From Oscillospiraceae bacterium (lineage in GTDB: Bacteria; Bacillota; Clostridia; Oscillospirales; Oscillospiraceae), in assembly GCA_017419715.1 (NCBI GenBank), contig JAFOKO010000055.1:1-39353 (forward strand): a stretch of DNA of 39,353 nucleotides. The letters run 5' to 3'. Below are positions 22,347-30,386 of this stretch, piece by piece (position 1 is the first letter of the stretch; each line of letters starts with the position of its first letter). A program made the position numbers and the translations under genes. A model generated the notes under the pieces. That model saw nothing but the letters and a program-made list of their open reading frames with translations. It was not told the origin of the DNA and did not search any database.

Positions 22347-23570
22347 TCATCCAAAGTACCAGCAGGAAGGCAGGTAGCTCAGTGGATCGACCAGCGAGCC
22401 ATAATAGTACATCGTCAAATGCAGATGCGGTCCGCTTGAGTGGCCCGTGCTGCCCGCGTAGCCGATCACCTTGCCCCCGCTCACGCTCTCGCCGGCGCTA
22501 ACGGTGGAATAGGTCATGTGACCGTACAGGGTCGAAAATCCATTGCCATGGGCGATGACCACATAATTGCCAAAGATGGAACTGTAAGTTGCCGTCGTCA
22601 CGGTACCGGACGCACAGGCGCGAATGGGGTCGCCATAGTCGGCGCCGATGTCAATGCCGCTGTGATTGTTGTACTCTCCGGTAAGCGGGTCGTTCCGGGG
22701 GCCGAAGGGACAGGTAACACAGTAGGCGTTGATGGGCCAGCAGAACCCGGAGTTGCTGGTGGAATTGTATGCAGCAGCCGCCGCTTCCTCGGCAGCCACA
22801 GCCTCTTCATATTCAGCCTGGGCAGTGGCAATTTGGGCCAGGAGGGCTTCCTCCTGCTGCTCGTACTCCTGCTCTGCAGCGGCATATCGTTCATGATCCG
22901 CCATCAGATCTGCCATCAACTGGTCCGCCTCGGCGCGCTGATCCGCCAGCTCTGCCTGGGCGTCTGCCAAGGCCTCCTTGGCCTCTTCCAGCTCCAGCTT
23001 TTCTGCCGCAAGCTCCTGGCGGGTCATCTCGATCTGTTGGGCAGACAGCTGGAGCTGCTCGATCATGCGGGCGTCGGCACGGGCGATCTCGTTGATCATC
23101 TCCACGCGATCCAGCAGATCGGCAAAGCTGTCCGCTCGGAAGAGCACGGACCAGTAGGTTAATTTTCCGTTCTCCTCCATGGCACGGATCCGGAGCTTGT
23201 ACTGCTCGTTGAGCGCATCCCGCCCCGCAACGGCGTCGTCCAGCTCATTCTGTTTCTCGGCGATCAGCAGATTGTACTCCAGAATCAGCTCGTTTTTCGT
23301 CTCAATGGAGCCGTAGGTCAACATGATATCCTGGTCGATCCGGTTTTTTTGCTCCACCAGATCCAGGATCTCCGATTCGTTGGCCTGCCGCTGAGTTCGG
23401 GCCTCTTCCTTTTGCTGGGAGATTTCTTCCTCCTGCTGCTTCAAAGCATCAATGCGGGACTGAATGGAACTGGAGCTCTCCGCAAAAGCGTTGACGATCA
23501 GGCCGCCCACCATCAGCAAAATGAGCAGGCCGGCAATAACGGAGACAATGACACGGCGGTATTTATACAT
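22347..23570 (-). CDS. M23 peptidoglycan endopeptidase with coiled coil (EnvC/PcsB-like), second of a tandem pair
   Basis: The 407-residue protein has an N-terminal membrane/signal helix (about 6-30), a long coiled coil (about 32-250, split near 130-165 by RIRAMEENGKLTYWSVLFRA) and a C-terminal LytM/M23 domain. Zinc ligands are His303 and Asp307 (HSGID) and His384 in HLH (382-384). M23 enzymes cut peptide cross-bridges. In streptococci and E. coli, coiled-coil proteins of this build (PcsB, EnvC) are controlled by FtsEX, whose genes lie two genes upstream here. It is a diverged duplicate of its upstream neighbour and lacks that neighbour's Lys/Glu- and Ser-rich linker. Confidence 0.93.
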   Translation of the reverse strand: MYKYRRVIVSVIAGLLILLMVGGLIVNAFAESSSSIQSRIDALKQQEEEISQQKEEARTQRQANESEILDLVEQKNRIDQDIMLTYGSIETKNELILEYNLLIAEKQNELDDAVAGRDALNEQYKLRIRAMEENGKLTYWSVLFRADSFADLLDRVEMINEIARADARMIEQLQLSAQQIEMTRQELAAEKLELEEAKEALADAQAELADQRAEADQLMADLMADHERYAAAEQEYEQQEEALLAQIATAQAEYEEAVAAEEAAAAAYNSTSNSGFCWPINAYCVTCPFGPRNDPLTGEYNNHSGIDIGADYGDPIRACASGTVTTATYSSIFGNYVVIAHGNGFSTLYGHMTYSTVSAGESVSGGKVIGYAGSTGHSSGPHLHLTMYYYGSLVDPLSYLPSCWYFG

Positions 23571-23599
23571 AGTTTGCTTAACCTTCTTTATGAATGTGA

Positions 23600-24982
23600 T
23601 CAGACATAATATCCACCGGCGGGGAGATAGTCCAAAGGATCTACCAGTGTGCCGTAATAATACATGGTCAAGTGCAGATGGGGGCCGGTGGACCAGCCGG
23701 TACTGCCCACATAGCCGATGATTTCGCCCTGGGATACATAATCCCCTTCACTCACCGTGTAGCGGGTCATGTGGCCGTACAGCGTGGTAAAGCCATTGCC
23801 GTGGTTGATGGTCACATAGTAACCATAGGCCGTGCCATAGGTGGCAGTGGTCACCGTGCCGGAGGCACAGGCATAGATGGGTGAGCCGTAGCTGGCGCCG
23901 ATATCCACGCCGCTGTGGTTGCTGTAAACTCCGGTGATGGGATGATAGCGGGGCCCAAAGGGGCAAGTCAAAGCGCGGCAAGTGCTGGGCCAGCTGAAGC
24001 CGTAGTCGCTGCCGGAGCCGCTGTAGGAACTGTCGCCTCCGGAGCTGCTTTCACTGGAGGAACTGCTTTCATTGGAAGAGCTGTTTTCGCTGGAAGCAGC
24101 GGCCTGTTCCTGAGCTCTTGCGGCGGCTTCCGCCTCCCGTCGGGCCTTTTCCTCCGCCTCTTTGCGGGCTTTTTCCTCTGCCTCTCGGCGGGCCTTTTCC
24201 TCTGCCGCCACAGCCTCTTCGTATTTGACCTGCTCGGAAGCGATCTGGGCCAGCAAGGCTGCCTGCTCCGCCTGATACTTACTCTCTGCAGCGGCATATT
24301 CATCGTGGTCGGACATCAACTCCGCCATCAGGCCGTCTGCCTCGCTCCGCTGGGCTTCCAGCTCTTCCTGGGCGGCGGCCAGCGAATCCTTGGCCTCCTC
24401 CATCTCCACCTTTTCGGCGGCAAGCTCCTGGCGGGCGACTTCGATCTGCTGAGCGGCCTGCTGGAGCTGATCCAGCATCCGGGCATCGGCGCGGGCGATC
24501 TCGTTGATCATCTCCACGCGGTCCAGCAGATCGGCAAAGCTGTTGGCCTTGAAGAGAATGGACAAATAGCTCAGTTTTCCGTTCTCCTCCATGGCGCGAA
24601 TGCGGATGCGGAACTGGTCGTTGAGGGCGTCGCGCTCCAGCACGGCGTCGCCCAGCTCGTTCTGCTTTTCCGCAATCAGAAGATTGTACTCCTGGATCAG
24701 TTCATTTTTTGTTTCAATGGATTCCTGGGTCAAGCGGATCTGCTGATCGATTTGATTCTTTTGCCCCACCAGATCCAGGATCTCCGTTTCATTTTCCTCG
24801 CGTTGGGCGGAAACTGCCGCCTTCTCGGCCGCGATCTCTTCTTCCTCCTGCTTGAGCGATTCAATGCGCGATTGGATGACGCTGGAGCTCTCGGCGAATG
24901 CACTGAGGACCAGGCTGCCGATCAGCAGCAGCGCAAGCATTCCGGCAAGGATCGAAACGATAATACGGCGATGCTTGTACAT
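23600..24982 (-). CDS. M23 peptidoglycan endopeptidase with coiled coil (EnvC/PcsB-like), first of a tandem pair
   Basis: The 460-residue protein has the same plan as the copy downstream: membrane helix (about 6-30), coiled coil (about 32-250) and M23 domain with His356, Asp360 (HSGVD) and HLH (435-437). Between coil and catalytic domain it has an Ala/Lys/Glu/Arg repeat stretch (about 255-290, EEKARREAEEKARKEAEE) and a Ser/Gly-rich linker (about 297-330), which should extend the reach of the enzyme. It directly follows ftsX on the same strand (29-nt gap), the position of the FtsEX-controlled hydrolase in other genomes. Confidence 0.94.
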   Translation of the reverse strand: MYKHRRIIVSILAGMLALLLIGSLVLSAFAESSSVIQSRIESLKQEEEEIAAEKAAVSAQREENETEILDLVGQKNQIDQQIRLTQESIETKNELIQEYNLLIAEKQNELGDAVLERDALNDQFRIRIRAMEENGKLSYLSILFKANSFADLLDRVEMINEIARADARMLDQLQQAAQQIEVARQELAAEKVEMEEAKDSLAAAQEELEAQRSEADGLMAELMSDHDEYAAAESKYQAEQAALLAQIASEQVKYEEAVAAEEKARREAEEKARKEAEEKARREAEAAARAQEQAAASSENSSSNESSSSSESSSGGDSSYSGSGSDYGFSWPSTCRALTCPFGPRYHPITGVYSNHSGVDIGASYGSPIYACASGTVTTATYGTAYGYYVTINHGNGFTTLYGHMTRYTVSEGDYVSQGEIIGYVGSTGWSTGPHLHLTMYYYGTLVDPLDYLPAGGYYV

Positions 24983-25011
24983 GATTCTTATAACCTCCTA
25001 ATAAAACGGGG

Positions 25012-25902
25012 TCACACATCCAGGAACTTTCGGATCGACATCACAGAGCCAAACATACCCACAAACAGTCCCGCCACGCCAAAGGTCAAAACCATGGGCA
25101 GAAGGACCTCGCGGAAGGGCGCGATGGTGAGCAACTGCATACTCTGCATCCGCATGATCCGGTTGGCCAGCAGGTCATAGAGACCCCACTCCATGAAAAA
25201 GGCCGCCGCGCCGGAGATTGCGCCGATCAGAAAACCCTCCACAAAATACGGGAAGCGGATAAAGCGGTTGGTGGCACCTATCATCTTCATAATGGCAATT
25301 TCGTCCCGCCGGTCATACATGGCCAGCTTGATGGTGTTGGAGATCATGAACAGGGAGACCACCAGCAGAACGATGATGATACCAATGGACACGATGTTCA
25401 GAACGCGCTGGATCGTGACGATACCCTCCGCAATCTCAGGCCGGTCTGAAATATGGGCCACGCCCTCGATCGCACGGATCTGCTCCACGGTTTCTTCCAT
25501 CTTGGAATTGTCCTCCAGGGTGACAATGAAGCGGTCCCGCAAGTCCGAAGGGTTGATGCCAGAAAAGGTTTCGTTGGCGCCTTGATCCTTCACGAAGCGT
25601 TCCACAGCTTCCTCCCGGGACATAAAAACCGCTTCCCGAACATTGTCCACCAGGTTGATCTTGGAGCCCACGGATTTGGCCGCTCCGGTGTCGTAGGTCT
25701 CGTCCACATAGACCATGACCCGGTTCTGCTGCTCCATATCGGAGACGAAGAGGCTCAGATTGTAGATGATCAGCGAGAAACCGCCGATGATGACCAGGCA
25801 GGCCACTGTGACACACACGGCCGCAAAAGACATGAAGCCGTGGGTAAACATATTACGGACACCCTCCTTGAAGAGGTATCCCATCTTTCTAAGTCTCTTC
25901 AT
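25012..25902 (-). CDS. ftsX: Cell division ABC transporter permease FtsX
   Basis: The 296-residue protein has one N-terminal transmembrane helix (about 23-46), an extracytoplasmic loop domain (about 50-165) and three C-terminal membrane helices (about 170-290), as in FtsX. RRDEIAIMKMIGATNRFIRFPYFVEG is the coupling region that contacts FtsE. FtsX passes ATP-driven conformational change across the membrane to peptidoglycan hydrolases. The start at 25902 gives the usual [15 protein letters not shown] terminus; an in-frame ATG at 25917 is also possible. Both overlap the end of ftsE, indicating translational coupling. Confidence 0.94.
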   Translation of the reverse strand: MKRLRKMGYLFKEGVRNMFTHGFMSFAAVCVTVACLVIIGGFSLIIYNLSLFVSDMEQQNRVMVYVDETYDTGAAKSVGSKINLVDNVREAVFMSREEAVERFVKDQGANETFSGINPSDLRDRFIVTLEDNSKMEETVEQIRAIEGVAHISDRPEIAEGIVTIQRVLNIVSIGIIIVLLVVSLFMISNTIKLAMYDRRDEIAIMKMIGATNRFIRFPYFVEGFLIGAISGAAAFFMEWGLYDLLANRIMRMQSMQLLTIAPFREVLLPMVLTFGVAGLFVGMFGSVMSIRKFLDV

Positions 25903-26578
25903 TGATATAGTACCCATCCATTCCGTCGTTGATTACCTTGCCGTCCTTGATGGCAATGACCCGCTTGGTGAAGCGGTTGACCAGTTCCTGCTCATGGGTC
26001 ACCACCATGACGGTCGTTCCCAGCGCATTGATGGACTCCAGGAGCATCATGATATCGTAGGAGCGCTGGGGATCCAGGTTGCCGGTCGGCTCGTCGGCCA
26101 CGATCATGGCCGGATTGTTCACCAGGGCGCGGGCAATGGCAACACGCTGCTGCTCACCGCCGGACAGCTCATGAGGCAGGCGGCGGCCCCGGTTCTCCAG
26201 GCCCACCAGCTCCAGCACATAGGGGACCCGCTCCTGGATCTCCTTGCTGGATGCGCCGACCACATGCATCCCGTAGGCCACATTTTCAAAAACGGTTTTG
26301 TTGTCGATCAGGCGGAAATCCTGGAATATGACGCCGACGGTGCGGCGCAGATACGGGATCTGGCGCTTTTTGATGGTCTCCAGCTTGTAGCCGTTAACTT
26401 CGATGGAGCCGGAAGTGAGCTCCAGCTCTGCAGTCAAAAGCTTGATGATGGTGGACTTGCCGGAGCCGGAGGGGCCCACCAGGAAGACAAACTCCCCGTC
26501 GTCTATCTGCAGGTTCACGCCATCCAGGGCCCGGCTACCTGTTGAATAGACCTTGGTAACATTGCGAAATAAGATCAT
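25889..26578 (-). CDS. ftsE: Cell division ATP-binding protein FtsE
   Basis: The 229-residue ABC ATPase shows Walker [10 protein letters not shown] (about 36-44), Q-loop FQDFRLI, signature LSGGEQQR, Walker B MIVADEP and the H-loop His in VVTHE. It pairs with FtsX to gate cell-wall hydrolases at division. An AGGAG RBS precedes ATG 26578, and the gene overlaps ftsX. It lies just after the CdaR-type regulator (14-nt gap), so they share a transcript. Confidence 0.96.
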   Translation of the reverse strand: MILFRNVTKVYSTGSRALDGVNLQIDDGEFVFLVGPSGSGKSTIIKLLTAELELTSGSIEVNGYKLETIKKRQIPYLRRTVGVIFQDFRLIDNKTVFENVAYGMHVVGASSKEIQERVPYVLELVGLENRGRRLPHELSGGEQQRVAIARALVNNPAMIVADEPTGNLDPQRSYDIMMLLESINALGTTVMVVTHEQELVNRFTKRVIAIKDGKVINDGMDGYYINEET

Positions 26579-26592
26579 ACTTTTCTCCTGCT

Positions 26593-27687
26593 TTAAAACA
26601 TTTTGTTATCTCTGGATGCGAGATATTTCTTGACCATCAGGGCCACCTTGAAGATGATGGCGTGGTCAAATTCCCGGAGATCCAGCCCAGTGAGCTTTTT
26701 GATCTTCTCCAGCCGATAGACCAGGGTGTTGCGATGGACAAAGAGCTTGCGGGAGGTCTCGGAAACATTCAGGTTGTTTTCAAAGAATTTGTTGATGGTG
26801 AAGAGGGTCTCCTGATCCAGGGTGTCGATAGAGTTTTTCTTGAACACCTCGTCCAGGAAGATCTCACAGAGGGTAGTGGGCAGCTGATAGATCAAGCGAC
26901 CAATGCCAAGGTTTTCATAGGTTATGACCGTTTTCTCCGTGTCGAACACCTTGCCCACCTCGATGGCGATCTGTGCTTCCTTAAAGGAATCGGCAAGCCC
27001 CCGTAGGTGTTCTGCCACGCCGCCGATGCCGATGATGGTTTTTGCAAAAAGCTGGCCCTTGATGGTCTCCTCCATCCCGGTGGCCATCGCCATCAGCTCG
27101 GCCTGCTCGGCTTCGCCGTTCACGCTCTTGACCACGGCAACATCGGTCTCGTTGACAGAGATCACAAAGTCCTGCTGCCGGTCGGGGTAGAGGTTCTGGA
27201 GCACATCCACGATCCCCACATCCACACTGCCGGTCTGCCGAATCAGGAAGACCGCGTAATGCTGTTCCGCCGGGAAGTGCAGTTCCTTGGCCCGGATGTA
27301 AATATCGCCGGGCAGAATGTTGTCGGTAATAATATTTTTGACAAAAGTCGTCTTGTCGTGCTTTTCTTCGTAATAGATCTTCGTGCAGTTCAGGGCCACA
27401 TGCGCCATCAGGCAAAGGCTGTGGGCTATCTCATCGTCGCCGTTGACAAAGACAGCATAGTCGAAGCTGCCGCCGAAGTTGGCCAACGCCCGGACCGTCT
27501 TGCCGGAGAAGTTCACCGCTTGATCGTCGGAAAGGGCAACAACTCTGGCGAGCTTCGGATATTTGGCGCCAAGCTGTTCCGCATCGGAGCAGGCAACGAC
27601 GGTGCCTTCGGCATCGATCACGCCGAGCTGCCGATCCGTGGCGGCCTTCATTTGCTGGATCACCTCAGAAAAGATATGATTCGTCAT
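26593..27687 (-). CDS. CdaR/PucR-type transcriptional regulator heading the ftsEX operon
   Basis: The 364-residue protein has an N-terminal sugar-diacid-recognition-like domain (about 1-130, IFSEVIQQMKAATDRQLGVI) and a C-terminal PucR-type HTH (NVSETSRKLFVHRNTLVYRL, then IKKLTGLDLREFDHAIIFKV). The start at 27687 has an AGGAG RBS; the frame stays open upstream to 27939 but would run through the promoter. CdaR relatives usually control carbohydrate catabolism. Here the gene is first in a division operon with ftsE-ftsX and two M23 hydrolases, which suggests control of envelope genes. The ligand is unknown. Confidence 0.9.
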   Translation of the reverse strand: MTNHIFSEVIQQMKAATDRQLGVIDAEGTVVACSDAEQLGAKYPKLARVVALSDDQAVNFSGKTVRALANFGGSFDYAVFVNGDDEIAHSLCLMAHVALNCTKIYYEEKHDKTTFVKNIITDNILPGDIYIRAKELHFPAEQHYAVFLIRQTGSVDVGIVDVLQNLYPDRQQDFVISVNETDVAVVKSVNGEAEQAELMAMATGMEETIKGQLFAKTIIGIGGVAEHLRGLADSFKEAQIAIEVGKVFDTEKTVITYENLGIGRLIYQLPTTLCEIFLDEVFKKNSIDTLDQETLFTINKFFENNLNVSETSRKLFVHRNTLVYRLEKIKKLTGLDLREFDHAIIFKVALMVKKYLASRDNKMF

Positions 27688-27735
27688 AGTATCGTGCTCC
27701 TGTCGGTGTGATGGTTTATACAATGTCCGCGCCTT

Positions 27736-27764
27736 ATCATACTCCATCTTTTTCTTTTTTGCAA
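27736..27764 (-). promoter_or_regulatory. Promoter of the cdaR-ftsEX-M23-ctpA operon
   Basis: Minus strand: TTGCAA (27764-27759), 17-nt spacer, TATGAT (27741-27736), about 50 nt before the regulator's ATG. A near-palindrome around 27780-27799 (TCTTGGAATTCCCAAGGA) sits just upstream of the -35 and is a candidate operator. Confidence 0.65.
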
Positions 27765-28002
27765 GAACTTTTTGGTATTTTCTTGGAATTCCCAAGGAAC
27801 TTTTTATGCAAAAAGACAACAGATCCGGCAAAGTGGACAATTTCGCGCCAATCTGAAACACTGTTTTTACTGCATCTGTCAATAATCGGCTTTGTTGAAT
27901 TTGTACAGGAGCTATCACCGGGGACCGGGCAATCGGCATTAGACAAGCGGCAATAGGAAACGCGAGGAAACATCTGCAGGAGCGGCCATCGTGTCAAGTA
28001 GC

Positions 28003-28037
28003 ACATGGTTTACCAGTTGTTCGAGGACATGGTTTAC
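28003..28037. repeat. Pair of 11-bp direct repeats of unknown origin
   Basis: ACATGGTTTAC occurs at 28003-28013 and 28027-28037, 24 bp apart, within the 400-bp gap 27688-28096 that has no gene. Repeats of this kind occur at insertion-sequence ends; no transposase remnant is visible, so the origin is uncertain. Confidence 0.45.
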
Positions 28038-28079
28038 AACTTTCGTCCCCCGGACGATAGATGGTGTGAAACCGCTACT

Positions 28080-28138
28080 CCCCTCATCCGTCACGGCTAC
28101 GCCGTGCCGCCTTCTTTCGTGGAGGGAAGGCAGAGGGC
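28080..28138. repeat. Short palindromic intergenic repeat (family 1, copy A) covering the 3' end of the pseudouridine synthase gene
   Basis: CCCCTCATCCGTCACGGCTA followed by CGCCGTGCC and a GGAGGGAAGGCAGAGGG tail. The first 27 bases recur with one change at 29613-29640. The stop codon and about the last 11 residues of the minus-strand gene are written in this repeat. Confidence 0.75.
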
Positions 28139-28822
28139 ATCGATTTCCGCCGCACTCAGTTCCCGGACTTGGCCGACGGGCAGGCCATCCAGGCGGAGCG
28201 GGCCTTCTTGCTCCCGGCGTAGATAATCCACGGGCATGCCCCGGGCAGCCATCATGCGGCGCACCTGGTGGTACTTGCCCTCTGTGACGGTGATCTCGCT
28301 CTCGCCGGGACCGATGGGCCGCAAGACGGCCGGGCGGCACAGGGTCCCATCCCGTAAGGTCAGGCCTTCGGCAAAAGCCGCCACATCCTCGGCGGTGGCC
28401 GTTCCCGCGTGGCGGGCGTAGTAGCGCTTCTCCACCCCGTGTTTTGGGGAAATCAGCCGATGAGCCAGTTCGCCGTCGTTGGTCAACAGCAGGAGCCCTT
28501 CCGTCTCCTTATCCAGGCGGCCGACAGGGACCACCTTTTGCCGCAGAAAGGCCGCGGGGATCAGCTCCATGACGGTCCGATCCCGGGGGTCTTCGGTGGA
28601 AGTCACATAGCCCGTCGGCTTGTGGAGCAGCAGCACCACCCGCCGCGGAGGCTCCACCTCCGTACCGCGGAAACAGATTTGGTCAACATCCGGGTCCAGC
28701 TTGACCGCGCCGTCGGTGACAGGCTTGCCGTTGAGGGTGACAGCTCCAGCCTTCAGCAGCTCCTTCAGTTCCCGCCGGGAGGCCAGCCCGGCATCGGACA
28801 AGAATTTATCTAATCGAAGCAT
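28097..28822 (-). CDS. rRNA pseudouridine synthase, RsuA/RluB/RluE family
   Basis: The 241-residue protein has an N-terminal S4 RNA-binding domain (1-50, MLRLDKFLSDAGLASRRELK) and a catalytic domain with VGRLDKETEGLLLLTNDG, in which Asp104 is the catalytic nucleophile. The later EGKYHQVRRMMAARG is the second family signature. It converts specific uridines in rRNA to pseudouridine; the target site (16S or 23S) cannot be told from sequence here. The last residues (LPSTKEGGTA) are encoded by an intergenic repeat, so the native C terminus was probably replaced or extended. Confidence 0.92.
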   Translation of the reverse strand: MLRLDKFLSDAGLASRRELKELLKAGAVTLNGKPVTDGAVKLDPDVDQICFRGTEVEPPRRVVLLLHKPTGYVTSTEDPRDRTVMELIPAAFLRQKVVPVGRLDKETEGLLLLTNDGELAHRLISPKHGVEKRYYARHAGTATAEDVAAFAEGLTLRDGTLCRPAVLRPIGPGESEITVTEGKYHQVRRMMAARGMPVDYLRREQEGPLRLDGLPVGQVRELSAAEIDALCLPSTKEGGTA

Positions 28823-28853
28823 CGTATCTCCTTAATAATCGCTCTGTAGACGA

Positions 28854-28960
28854 GTTGAAAATTGAACATGGAAAATTGAAAGTTTTCGGGGTTTTGCAAA
28901 TTGCAATTTGCAAATTTCAATTTGCAAAACACATTCATTTTCAACTTTCAATTTTCAACT
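28854..28960. repeat. Nested AT-rich inverted repeats
   Basis: Outer arms AGTTGAAAATTGAA (28854-28867) and TTCAATTTTCAACT (28947-28960) pair perfectly. Inner arms TTTTGCAAATTG (28892-28903) and CAATTTGCAAAA (28918-28929) also pair perfectly. The result is a two-storey hairpin of about 107 bp between divergent genes; its role is unknown. Confidence 0.75.
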
Positions 28961-29030
28961 GTCCCTTCATATTCCCTTTCGTCCCAGCATAGATTGCACC
29001 ATGCAATATGTGAAGAAAGGGAGTAATCAT

Positions 29031-29489
29031 GTGTTTGTTATAACGACCAAGCTATCCAAAACCAAGCTGGCGGCGCTGGTGACGCTGCTGATCGCGGTGC
29101 TGGTGCTGGGAGCAATCCTGGCGGCAGCCAAGACCGGGACCCCGGAGGCAGCGGACGCCCGCAATGGGGAAACCAATGAGGCGCGAGTGGCCTACATTAC
29201 CCAGCAGGGCTGGCAGGTCAACGCTGAGCCAGTGCAAACCCAATCCGTCAAGATCCCCACGGCGGACACCGAGGTCTTCACCCGCTACAACGCTCTACAG
29301 AAGTCCCAGGGCTTCGATTTGACCCAGTACGCCGGCCGTCAAGCCACCCGCTATGTCTACGAAGTGCTTAACGCCGAAGAAAGTGAAGGCCCGGTCTACG
29401 CCACGATCTTCGTCCTGGACGGCCGGATCGTCGGCGGCGATGTCACCGACACCGCTCCGGCAGGGAAAATGCAGGGACTTGTCAGGTGA
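29031..29489 (+). CDS. DUF4830-like membrane-anchored protein
   Basis: The 152-residue protein starts at GTG 29031, 7 nt after AAAGGGAG; the in-frame ATG at 29001 lacks an RBS. Residues about 10-33 form a transmembrane helix (KLAALVTLLIAVLVLGAILA). The rest is extracytoplasmic, with ARVAYITQQGWQVNAEPVQT and YEVLNAEE and a closing VYATIFVLDGRIVGGDV. This pattern (a short domain that starts with a residue-rich helix about a 'GW' pair) is that of DUF4830, frequent in Oscillospirales. The function is unknown. Confidence 0.75.
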   Translation: MFVITTKLSKTKLAALVTLLIAVLVLGAILAAAKTGTPEAADARNGETNEARVAYITQQGWQVNAEPVQTQSVKIPTADTEVFTRYNALQKSQGFDLTQYAGRQATRYVYEVLNAEESEGPVYATIFVLDGRIVGGDVTDTAPAGKMQGLVR

Positions 29490-29612
29490 CGGGCGGCAGT
29501 GGCCAGGCACCAGGGGACGGGGGACGGATTTTTCGCTTCGCTCAGAATGCCAAGCGGGGAAGCCCGTAGCATCCCCTGGTAGCGGCACACATCGTGCGCC
29601 ACAGGAAGCACG

Positions 29613-29682
29613 CCCCTTATCCGTCACGGCTACGCCGTGCCACCTTCCCCCAAGGGGGTAGCCCGAAGGGCCGGATGAGGGG
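29613..29682. repeat. Short palindromic intergenic repeat (family 1, copy B)
   Basis: Begins CCCCTTATCCGTCACGGCTA and ends GGCCGGATGAGGGG, so the ends pair; internal hairpins TCACGGC/GCCGTGC and CCCCC/GGGGG follow. Apart from this and an ATTTTTCGCTTCGCTCAGAA-type motif near 29526, the stretch 29490-29837 has no gene. Confidence 0.75.
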
Positions 29683-29837
29683 CATACCGATTGGATTGAT
29701 CTGTACCGTCGAACGCAACCCGGTAATCAACTGTCAAGGGATTGCATTCTGTGCGGTGGCTGTCCGTGTTTCAGTCGGATTCTAACACATAGTTATTACA
29801 GAAATATTACATTTCTTAAACAATTTGAAATTATTTT

Positions 29838-29866
29838 CCGGTCTCCCAGCTGGGGAGGCCGGTTTT
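29838..29866 (+). terminator. Rho-independent terminator upstream of blaI
   Basis: CCGGTCTCCC / GGGGAGGCCGG stem with an AGCT loop followed by TTTT. It insulates the BlaI/M56 operon from upstream read-through. Confidence 0.6.
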
Positions 29867-29903
29867 GATGTGCAAATCATACGGCGCAAGGCGAAAAATG
29901 TCC

Positions 29904-29953
29904 TTGACAATTTTACTTTACTGTTGTAGAATAATTTCACACTACAAAAGTAG
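29904..29953 (+). promoter_or_regulatory. Promoter of the blaI-M56 operon with two BlaI-type operators
   Basis: TTGACA (29904-29909), 17-nt spacer, TAGAAT (29927-29932). Two dyads overlap or follow the -10: TTACTGTTGTAG (29918-29929) and CTACAAAAGTAG (29942-29953), both of the form CTAC-N4-GTAG/A when read on one strand. BlaI/MecI repressors bind TACA/TGTA-type dyads in just this position, so autorepression is very likely. Confidence 0.75.
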
Positions 29954-29967
29954 AGGAGTTGGAATCC

Positions 29968-30345
29968 ATGTTTGAGAAAAAAACAAAATTGCCCGATGCG
30001 GAACTGGAGGTCATGCAGCTTCTCTGGCGCTGCCAGGCCCCGGTGGCACGGGCGACGGTGGAAGCAGAGATGGCAAAGCTTCGGCCCATGGCCCAGACCA
30101 CGCTGCTTACCCTGTTGACGCGCCTGGCCGACAAAGGCTTCGTGCGCATCGAGAAACAGGGCCGATCCAGCGTCTACACCCCCCTGGTGTCCGAGGCGGA
30201 CTATCAGGCCCGGCAGAGCAAGCGCTTCGTGGACCAGCTCTTCGGGGGCTCCATGTCCGCCTTTGCCTCGGCGCTGACGGCCTCAGGCCTCTCGAAGGAG
30301 GATCTGGCCGAGCTGCGGCAGCTCCTGGATGAGGACCGGCTGTAA
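29968..30345 (+). CDS. blaI: BlaI/MecI/CopY family transcriptional repressor
   Basis: The 125-residue winged-helix protein contains LPDAELEVMQLLWRCQAP, TTLLTLLTRLADKGFVRIEK and QGRSSVYTPLVSEADYQ, the signature of BlaI/MecI, with a C-terminal dimerisation region that ends LAELRQLLDEDRL. The ATG at 29968 has GAGGAG upstream. It precedes an M56 (BlaR1-type) peptidase gene by 41 nt, the usual repressor-sensor pair: on signal, the M56 protein causes cleavage of the repressor. Operators in the promoter support autoregulation. No beta-lactamase gene is visible nearby, so the regulated function is open. Confidence 0.93.
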   Translation: MFEKKTKLPDAELEVMQLLWRCQAPVARATVEAEMAKLRPMAQTTLLTLLTRLADKGFVRIEKQGRSSVYTPLVSEADYQARQSKRFVDQLFGGSMSAFASALTASGLSKEDLAELRQLLDEDRL

Positions 30346-30386
30346 CAGCGTATTGGATCTCCCACACACAGAAATGAGGAAAAGAA

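Noticed and set aside
23915..25180. 421-codon open frame on the plus strand
   Set aside because: Antisense to the first M23 gene and ftsX; the composition is the complement of the coiled coil.
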